In this document: piece by piece, positions 8,517 to 13,850 of the stretch
Layout of the letters: every line of letters begins with the position of its first letter
Numbering within the stretch: the stretch's first letter is position 1
NCBI GenBank assembly: GCA_017549665.1
Contig: JAFYUD010000259.1
Coordinates: 1-14,333 of the forward strand
Reading direction: 5' to 3'
Origin: Clostridia bacterium
GTDB taxonomy: Bacteria; Bacillota_A; Clostridia; Oscillospirales; Acutalibacteraceae
Length of the DNA: 14,333 nt
The notes under the pieces: model-generated
Seen by the model: only the letters and a program-made list of their open reading frames with translations
Told to the model about the DNA's origin: nothing
The model's database searches: none
Made by a program: the position numbers and the translations under genes

Positions 8517-9191
8517 TTACTTCTCCTTTATGTAAGCTTCAAGACGATAAATCGGCTGACCTAAGTCTGTGAAACGTTTTTCATATTCTGTCATTATGTT
8601 ACCCTCAAATTTGCTGTTGTGCAGGTCAAGAGTGACATTCTTCATAGCAAAGCCGCACTGTGAAAACTGCTCGATTGAGTATTCAAACAGATGCATATTA
8701 TCAGTCTTCTGATGAATCTCTGCACCGTCCTTCATAAGAAGTCTGTATATTTCAAGAAATCTCTCATTTGTCAGACGATGGCAGGCATATTTCTTCTTAG
8801 GGAAGGGACAAGAGAAATTCAGATAAACCATTTCAACTGAATTCTCCTTTATGTACTTGGGCAGATATTCTGCTCGGCACTGAAGAAAATGGATATTTTT
8901 CAGTCCCTTATCCTGAGCTTTTTTACAAGCCATATAAATTACATTGGGATTGATTTCAACTGCAATGAAGTTGATGTCGGGATAACGCTGAGCCATTTCG
9001 CAGATAAACTGACCCTTTCCGCATCCGACCTCCATCTGCATGGGATTATCATTGCCGAAAATTGCAGCAAAATCGATATATTCTTTTTCAAGAACCGACG
9101 TATTGTAATTTCTGTCTTCAGTATAAAGCATGGTAAGATTACTTACCGTCTGCAGTTTTTCCTCAAGATTTTTCTTTTTTCTCATTCTCAT
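8517..9191 (-). CDS. trmB: tRNA (guanine-N7)-methyltransferase TrmB
   Basis: This 224-residue class I SAM-dependent methyltransferase makes m7G46 in the tRNA variable loop. It shows the SAM-binding motif MEVGCGKGQF (53-62), the acidic AVEI segment (77-80), the active-site region YLNFSCPFPKKK (123-134), HQKTDN (160-165) and the C-terminal TEYEKRF...GQPIYRLE (201-218), which is highly specific for TrmB. Length is normal. One oddity is that the usual NFSDPWPK reads NFSCPFPK here, so the normally conserved Asp is Cys128 and the Trp is Phe130. The gene overlaps the upstream radical SAM gene by four bases (ATGA) and is followed after two bases by the fucosidase gene. Family assignment is secure; the effect of the Asp-to-Cys change on activity is unknown. 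Confidence 0.93.
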   Translation of the reverse strand: MRMRKKKNLEEKLQTVSNLTMLYTEDRNYNTSVLEKEYIDFAAIFGNDNPMQMEVGCGKGQFICEMAQRYPDINFIAVEINPNVIYMACKKAQDKGLKNIHFLQCRAEYLPKYIKENSVEMVYLNFSCPFPKKKYACHRLTNERFLEIYRLLMKDGAEIHQKTDNMHLFEYSIEQFSQCGFAMKNVTLDLHNSKFEGNIMTEYEKRFTDLGQPIYRLEAYIKEK

Positions 9192-10846
9192 AATGAATTC
9201 AACTCCAGAAATGAAAGTGTATAATTACCCGTTATCCTGTCTCTGTTTTTATAATCACAGTAAACGATTTTGTTTTCCGTGTAAAGTATTGCCACGGAAA
9301 CCTTGCGGCTATCTCTGACAACATTCTCATTGATATGCTTTTTGATGCGCTTCATCCGTGCGTCTTCAATTTTCAGACAAGCAGGAAGCACACCCGATGA
9401 ATTTGATGAAATTCTGTCACACACCATGCAGTCACGGATAACTGACTTATCATATTTTTCACTTAAAAAATTATATACTAAAGTAAGATAATCGTCAAGA
9501 GGAATGTTTGATCTGCCGGCAGTTAATTTTCCCATTGAGCAGAACAATTCAAAGGGATCGCAGCCGCATTTTTCCGTCAGGTAATCAAGAGTTTTTCTGA
9601 ATCTGCCGCTGTTATACAATCTTTCAACTGCATCCTCAGCGTTATGAATCATATCCAACTCTTCTTCATTCAGGCAATCTGTACTGATTACCTCATAAGG
9701 AGCATTTTCGTTAAATATACACCCGAAGCTGTCACTTTCGTTTCTCAGCTGTGACCCGTGAAGAAGCTTAAGAAAACCGAGCTGCAGCATGTGTGGCTTC
9801 AATGCATACAGTGAATTGAAGCTTTTTCCGAAGCTTTCCATGTCTTCATAAGGCAGACCTGCAATAAGATCAACATGAATATGCATATTTCCCAATGCAA
9901 TCAGTTTCCTGATATTTTCAACAAGTCTTCCCGTATCAGGATTACGGTTTACAGCCTCAAGTGTTTTTTTATTGAAGCTCTGAAGACCGACTTCCAGCTG
10001 AAAAAGCCCACAAGGAGCAGTGCCGAGAAGTTCAATAGTTGAATCTCTGAGGGTGCCGCCGTCAACCTCAAAATGAAAGCATACATTTTCAGGTATAGCC
10101 AAACCGTGATTTTCTATAATGAACGAGATAATTTCTTCTGCACGTTTCGGATTTGCATTGAACGTACGGTCGATGAATTTCACAGTCTGAGTGCCGCTGT
10201 TTGCAAGGGCAATTATCTCTTTCCTGACTCTGTCCATAGAATAAAACAAAACACCTTTATCTGCTCCTGACAGACAGAAAGCACAGGAAAAAGGACATCC
10301 TCGTGAAGTTTCGATATAAGCGATTCTGCCGTCAAGTGCAGCAAAATATTCATCAGAATAAGGTGACACAGGCTCTTTCTTACTGCGGCAGAAATCGGTC
10401 TGTATGATTTTTTTATTATCCCTGTAACACAGACCTGCAACCTCTGTTTCCGAGCCACTGAGCTTCTGACAAAGGGCAGCAAAGCTTTCTTCCCCTTCAC
10501 CGCAGAGCACATAATCAACTTCTGCGTGTTTTTCAAGCACCTGAGCAGGATTAAATGTAACCTCAGGTCCGCCAAGTACTATTTTTGCATCACTTTCTGT
10601 TCTTATATATTCACACAGCTTATAAACATAATTTATATTCCAGATATAGCAACAGAAAGCAATCACATCGGGATTTTTGTCAAGAATACGTTTTACAACA
10701 GCTTCTGTTTTTTCATTGACCGTCCCCTCAATGACTTCTGCGGAAATATTTTCATCACAATAAGCCTTCACCCCTGAAAGAAGACACCAGGGGGCAAGGG
10801 ATGAGTGAATAAATTTTGAATTGAGCATGCAGATTAAAGCTTTCAT
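9188..10846 (-). CDS. B12-binding-domain radical SAM protein (DUF4080-type)
   Basis: This 552-residue cytosolic Fe-S enzyme has an N-terminal B12-binding Rossmann-like domain (about 1-135: MKALICMLNSKFIHSSLAPW, then VIAFCCYIWN and LGGPEVTFNP). The radical SAM barrel follows from about 175, with the cluster motif C184-x3-C188-x2-C191 in ETSRGCPFSCAFC. The C-terminal 180 residues match the layout of the DUF4080 group common in clostridia. Classical cobalamin binding needs a DxHxxG motif, which I do not see, so actual B12 binding is doubtful. The substrate is unknown; relatives methylate or rearrange unactivated carbons. It is the first gene of the minus-strand operon. The 4-base overlap with trmB hints at a role in RNA or translation, but this is only inference. 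Confidence 0.9.
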   Translation of the reverse strand: MKALICMLNSKFIHSSLAPWCLLSGVKAYCDENISAEVIEGTVNEKTEAVVKRILDKNPDVIAFCCYIWNINYVYKLCEYIRTESDAKIVLGGPEVTFNPAQVLEKHAEVDYVLCGEGEESFAALCQKLSGSETEVAGLCYRDNKKIIQTDFCRSKKEPVSPYSDEYFAALDGRIAYIETSRGCPFSCAFCLSGADKGVLFYSMDRVRKEIIALANSGTQTVKFIDRTFNANPKRAEEIISFIIENHGLAIPENVCFHFEVDGGTLRDSTIELLGTAPCGLFQLEVGLQSFNKKTLEAVNRNPDTGRLVENIRKLIALGNMHIHVDLIAGLPYEDMESFGKSFNSLYALKPHMLQLGFLKLLHGSQLRNESDSFGCIFNENAPYEVISTDCLNEEELDMIHNAEDAVERLYNSGRFRKTLDYLTEKCGCDPFELFCSMGKLTAGRSNIPLDDYLTLVYNFLSEKYDKSVIRDCMVCDRISSNSSGVLPACLKIEDARMKRIKKHINENVVRDSRKVSVAILYTENKIVYCDYKNRDRITGNYTLSFLELNSL

Positions 10847-10880
10847 TGTCTTATACCTTACATTTTTTATTTACTGCTTA

Positions 10881-10909
10881 ATTTTATAACTTTCCTGACG
10901 TTTTTGCAA
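10881..10909 (-). promoter_or_regulatory. Promoter of the five-gene minus-strand operon
   Basis: On the minus strand, a -35 TTGCAA (10909-10904, 4/6) and a -10 TAAAAT (10886-10881, 5/6) are 17 bp apart. Transcription would start near 10874, about 28 bases before the radical SAM start at 10846. Confidence 0.6.
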
Positions 10910-10928
10910 CTACATTTTTCATGCGCTA

Positions 10929-10957
10929 TTGACTATCGCAGATTTTCTGAGTATAAT
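10929..10957 (+). promoter_or_regulatory. Strong promoter of the GCG-tail protein/radical SAM operon
   Basis: A -35 TTGACT (10929-10934, 5/6) and a perfect -10 TATAAT (10952-10957) are exactly 17 bp apart. The predicted start near 10964 lies downstream of the in-frame TTG at 10904, which rules that codon out as the main start. The promoter is divergent from the minus-strand operon promoter 20 bp away. Confidence 0.8.
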
Positions 10958-10999
10958 CAACATATCAATATTTTTTGTAAAATAAGGGTGATATTTATC

Positions 11000-12379
11000 A
11001 TGAAATGTCCTGAATGCGGTACTGAAACAAAATCAACGCAATGTCCCGATTGCGGTTGCCTTATTAACAGTCAGAAAAAAAACAAAAAACCTGCTACAGT
11101 AACAACAAAAAAGGAAAAGCTTTTCAAAATTGTCGGTATAATTATATATGTTCTCGGGCTGCTTATCTGTCTCGGAGCTTCGGCAACAAGTGAAACCAGC
11201 AATCTTCCGACAGCAGCAGGAGCAATCGTTGCCGCAGGTATCATTGCGCATTTTGTGTTATTCAAGAAAGCTAAAATCAAAGTTGCAATCGGAGTTATTA
11301 TCACTTATGTCTGTCTTATGGTAAACATTATCCTTTGCAGCCACGGTATTCCGGAAGCTATCAGAGCAATAAAAGGTGCAGAATTCGTATCACCTTACGC
11401 AGGCTATGCAGTAGGACTGAATGTTGCAGCATTTGTCATCTGCTTCATCGTGAAAAATATAATTGTTGACTCAGGCTGTAAAAATCTTCGTGCTGAAGAT
11501 TTTACTGATGCAGATTTAATGAGTCTTAATAATCGCAACAAATATCATGTTACTGCATATTATCTCGCAAAAGCAAAATTCAACGGCATCATCACATATC
11601 ACGTTGTGCCTGCAACTGAAGAATCAGCTGCAAAGTGCCTTATACATATCAACAAAAACTTTACTGAAGAACAGCTTGCTGATTACTGCGTAAAGTTCCC
11701 CGTTGTAAAGAAAATAGTTGAATACATAAAAAATTCCGCTGACCCTCAGAATATTACAGTCCGTGATATTCTTGCAAATGTAAGGGTTGAATATCAGATT
11801 CTGAGCAAAGGCGCACAGCAAATCAAAAGCATACAAGATAAAATGAAAAAAATTGTAACATCAATTGCAGTATGTTTTGAAATTGCGATTCTTTATCCCG
11901 GCATTACTAAGCTTTTCATGGGACTCCACTACGGAAAAGATGTAGACAATCTTGTTGCCGTACTGATATTTTTGACCGTAATACCGATGTACATATTAAC
12001 AGGTATTATAATTACACTTACTGTCGATAGAATCAATAAAAAATTAAAACCAATATCCGATCAGTACGCAGGACTTTACAGAAGCTCAGGTATTTCATAT
12101 GCTGATTCAGTTTCCGCCCACGAGAGATTAAATAATAACGAGATAAATATTCTCCTTAAGGCTTTCGCTGTAAACAGTTGTGATAATCTCGCAACCACAG
12201 GTAAAATGACAGAAGCAGACCATGCCGGACAGAATACTCTGCATTTTGAAATCAAAAAAACAATTACAGAGCTTGAAGCACTCGACAAGAAATCATCTTC
12301 AGGTGACAGCGGTTGCGGCGGCTGCGGCGGCTGTGGCGGTTGCGGCGGTTGCGGCGGTTGCGGCGGATGCGGTGACTGA
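11000..12379 (+). CDS. Zinc-ribbon membrane protein with a (Gly-Cys-Gly)7 C-terminal tail
   Basis: This protein has 459 residues from ATG 11000, preceded by AAGGG (10984-10988). The frame is open back to TTG 10904, but that lies upstream of the predicted transcription start. An N-terminal zinc ribbon (C3, C6, C15, C18) is followed by a basic linker and four hydrophobic helices (about 43-62, 70-88, 93-114, 136-154). Next come a soluble part of about 130 residues (155-285) and two more helices (about 286-306, 316-342). The remainder is hydrophilic, and the last 22 residues are seven GCG units plus Asp, with cysteines at 439, 442, 445, 448, 451, 454 and 457. Six helices and flanking lysines place both ends in the cytosol. 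I recognise no family for the core. Gly/Cys-rich tails are known on some bacterial membrane proteins. The radical SAM gene starts two bases after the stop, so the tail is a likely substrate (inference); a plain metal-binding tail is the alternative. Confidence 0.88.
   Translation: MKCPECGTETKSTQCPDCGCLINSQKKNKKPATVTTKKEKLFKIVGIIIYVLGLLICLGASATSETSNLPTAAGAIVAAGIIAHFVLFKKAKIKVAIGVIITYVCLMVNIILCSHGIPEAIRAIKGAEFVSPYAGYAVGLNVAAFVICFIVKNIIVDSGCKNLRAEDFTDADLMSLNNRNKYHVTAYYLAKAKFNGIITYHVVPATEESAAKCLIHINKNFTEEQLADYCVKFPVVKKIVEYIKNSADPQNITVRDILANVRVEYQILSKGAQQIKSIQDKMKKIVTSIAVCFEIAILYPGITKLFMGLHYGKDVDNLVAVLIFLTVIPMYILTGIIITLTVDRINKKLKPISDQYAGLYRSSGISYADSVSAHERLNNNEINILLKAFAVNSCDNLATTGKMTEADHAGQNTLHFEIKKTITELEALDKKSSSGDSGCGGCGGCGGCGGCGGCGGCGD
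12311..12373 (+). repeat. Seven tandem 9-bp units encoding Gly-Cys-Gly
   Basis: Seven consecutive units of the form GGN-TGY-GGY (consensus GGTTGCGGC) end three bases before the stop codon's preceding Asp codon boundary. Differences are nearly all third-position, so the protein repeat is perfect while the DNA repeat is slightly degenerate. The tract is far richer in G+C than its AT-rich surroundings. The 9-base unit preserves frame, so copy number could vary without disrupting the gene or its coupling to the next one. Confidence 0.95.
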
Positions 12380-12381
12380 TA

Positions 12382-13413
12382 ATGATTCCCGATCGCAGAA
12401 TTCTTCTTCAGTTTCACATAACGGGAAGATGCAATCTACGCTGTAAGCACTGCTACAGACTCGAGGGTGATGTTGAGCCGTTGTCATATGATGACATCTG
12501 CTCTGTTATTCATCAGTTCATTGAGCTTAAAAACAGGTACAATGAAACACACAAGATCAACAGAAAAGGGCACATAAACATAACCGGCGGAGAGCCTTTT
12601 ATTCGCAAGGATATCAGGGAGATACTCCGTTTGCTCGGCAGTTATAAAGATGATTTTTCTGTGGGATTTCTTTCAAACGGTTCTTTCATCAATGATGAAA
12701 TCATTCAGCTTCTCAGAAGCATTGATGTTTCTTTTGTTCAGCTGAGTATCGACGGAAACAGAGAAACTCACGATTATCTCAGAGCCGAAGGTGACTATGA
12801 CAGAGTTTTTGCAAAGGCAGAAATGCTGGAGAAAAACGGCATACGGACATACATAAGCTGTACTGCAAACAGAAGCAATTACAGGGATATCCCGTCGATT
12901 GCTTCCGAATGCCGTAAACGGAAAATAACAAAGCTCTGGTCTGACAGACTTGTCCCCATCGGTGAAGGTGAAGGACTTTCTGACCTTATCATTACACCTG
13001 AAATTCTGCCGGATTACATAAAAACAATGAAAAAGGCGCAGAAAAGCATCCCCGGACGGCTGTTGCATCCTAAAACTCAGGTAACAATGAACCGTGCGCT
13101 TCAGTTTTTAAATTCTGACGGTGATATATATTCATGCAGTGCAGGAAGCTCACTCATTACCGTGGATGAATTCGGAAATATCATGCCGTGCAGAAGAATG
13201 CCGTTGATATGCGGAAATATTGCATCGTCAACACTTGAAGAAATATACTTCGGACACGAAACCTTCAGGGACTTAAGAAATGACAGAATACCGAAGGAAT
13301 GCTCGGAATGTATCTATAAGAATTTATGCAAAGGCGGCGCAAAATGTCAGAGCTATGCAGCATACGGCTCATATAACCGTGCTGACCCTGCCTGCCCGTT
13401 AAAAATCAGATAA
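12382..13413 (+). CDS. Radical SAM/SPASM peptide- or protein-modifying enzyme
   Basis: This 343-residue cytosolic enzyme has the radical SAM cluster motif CNLRCKHCY (C17, C21, C24) and the SAM-binding ITGGEP (67-72). LSNGSF (98-103) and LSIDG (121-125) lie in the barrel, and VPIGEGEG (191-198) precedes the SPASM part. The C-terminal SPASM domain holds C252, C270 (GNIMPC), C277, C307, C310, C316, C322 and C338, enough for two auxiliary 4Fe-4S clusters. SPASM enzymes modify Cys-containing peptides or proteins (sactisynthases, the SCIFF maturase, QhpD, anaerobic sulfatase maturases). The ATG follows the stop of the GCG-tail gene by two bases and has no good ribosome binding site of its own beyond GGTG (12371-12374), implying translational coupling. 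No N-terminal RRE-like domain is visible. Action on the GCG tail is inferred from the pairing; heme- or cofactor-related SPASM functions cannot be excluded. Confidence 0.93.
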   Translation: MIPDRRILLQFHITGRCNLRCKHCYRLEGDVEPLSYDDICSVIHQFIELKNRYNETHKINRKGHINITGGEPFIRKDIREILRLLGSYKDDFSVGFLSNGSFINDEIIQLLRSIDVSFVQLSIDGNRETHDYLRAEGDYDRVFAKAEMLEKNGIRTYISCTANRSNYRDIPSIASECRKRKITKLWSDRLVPIGEGEGLSDLIITPEILPDYIKTMKKAQKSIPGRLLHPKTQVTMNRALQFLNSDGDIYSCSAGSSLITVDEFGNIMPCRRMPLICGNIASSTLEEIYFGHETFRDLRNDRIPKECSECIYKNLCKGGAKCQSYAAYGSYNRADPACPLKIR

Positions 13414-13420
13414 AAAAAAT

Positions 13421-13450
13421 AAAGACTGTCCTCACGGGCAGTCTTTTGTC
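13421..13450. terminator. Bidirectional terminator between radical SAM gene and Cro/C1 regulator
   Basis: AAAGACTGTCC (13421-13431) pairs with GGGCAGTCTTT (13436-13446) around loop TCAC, with one wobble pair. On the minus strand the complement of the A-run at 13412-13419 gives a strong T-run; on the plus strand only TTTT follows. It ends both convergent genes and overlaps the last bases before the regulator's stop. Confidence 0.85.
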
Positions 13451-13649
13451 ATTCTTTGATATGTTCAATGATATCACTTACTTCACAATCCAATACAAAG
13501 CATAAAGCATCAAGTGTTTTTGTACTGATATCTTTTCCGTGTTTCATTCTATGCAATGTGTTTGCAGAAAATCCTTCATGAAAAATAAGATGATATTCAG
13601 TTATATTTTTTTGTAACAGTGTTTCGTAAAACGGCTTATAACTAATCAT
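13449..13649 (-). CDS. Small Cro/C1-type helix-turn-helix regulator
   Basis: This 66-residue protein is almost entirely one Cro/C1-type DNA-binding domain (HTH_26-like). Residues 4-12 (YKPFYETLL) form the first helix, about 27-36 (FSANTLHRMK) contain the recognition helix, and KDISTKTLDALCFVLDCEVSDIIEHIKE (39-66) is the typical end with LDC..SDII. There is no effector domain, so it probably acts as a dimer by itself, like small repressors of mobile elements or antitoxins. The ATG (13647-13649) follows GGTGAT at reasonable spacing. It is divergent from the secreted peptidase-like gene, and the intergenic region carries three copies of a 16-bp element that would suit it as operator (inference). 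Confidence 0.9.
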   Translation of the reverse strand: MISYKPFYETLLQKNITEYHLIFHEGFSANTLHRMKHGKDISTKTLDALCFVLDCEVSDIIEHIKE

Positions 13650-13693
13650 AAAACAATCACCGATACAAGATTAACATACTCAAACTCTTGACT

Positions 13694-13709
13694 ATACTTA
13701 ACATATTGA
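13694..13709 (+). promoter_or_regulatory. Element copy 1 (ATACTTAANNTATTGA), putative operator
   Basis: ATACTTAACATATTGA matches the two elements in the large palindrome at all 14 fixed positions. It lies in the predicted leader of the Cro/C1 gene, about 45 bases before its start codon. On the minus strand it also abuts a TATAGT sequence, as copy 3 overlaps a TATACT on the plus strand. Confidence 0.6.
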
Positions 13710-13775
13710 GCCTATTTTGCAAATTTATAAAAAATATAGGTTAAAACAATGAATATTTTTCAGTTTTTCAATCTT

Positions 13776-13804
13776 TTTATACTTAATCTATTGACTATAT
13801 TCAA
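13776..13804 (-). promoter_or_regulatory. Predicted promoter of the Cro/C1 regulator
   Basis: On the minus strand, a -35 TTGAAT (13804-13799, 4/6) and a -10 TATAAA (13781-13776, 5/6) are 17 bp apart. This would give a leader of about 120 bases containing element copy 1. It overlaps the opposing promoter of the secreted protein. Confidence 0.5.
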
Positions 13805-13816
13805 TATTTTAAGTAT
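13779..13816. promoter_or_regulatory. 38-bp operator-like palindrome (element copies 2 and 3, inverted)
   Basis: ATACTTAATCTATTGA (13779-13794) and the inverted copy (13801-13816; ATACTTAAAATATTGA on the minus strand) are arranged symmetrically about 13797/13798. Sixteen of 19 base pairs are self-complementary. The palindrome covers the -35 boxes of two divergent promoters and part of each -10 box, so a bound protein could silence both. Confidence 0.8.
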
Positions 13817-13819
13817 ACT
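13791..13819 (+). promoter_or_regulatory. Promoter of the secreted peptidase-like gene
   Basis: A -35 TTGACT (13791-13796, 5/6) and a -10 TATACT (13814-13819, 5/6) have a spacing of exactly 17 bp. The predicted start near 13826 gives a leader of about 25 bases with AGGGTGG (13837-13843) before ATG 13851. Confidence 0.75.
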
Positions 13820-13850
13820 GTAACCAAAATTATTATAGGGTGGTAATTTT

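Noticed and set aside
10904..10999. N-terminal extension of the GCG-tail protein from TTG 10904
   Set aside because: It starts upstream of a near-perfect promoter (10929-10957), has no ribosome binding site, and would put 32 unrelated residues before the clean zinc ribbon MKCPECG.
12311..12373. CRISPR or other non-coding repeat array
   Set aside because: The units are 9 bp, contiguous without spacers, and read as a perfect GCG protein repeat in a well-supported gene.
12222..12487. Ala/Gly-rich and Pro-Gln-rich reading frames across the GCG repeat on both strands
   Set aside because: They are frame-shifted readings of the 9-bp repeat, lack ribosome binding sites and overlap two well-supported genes.
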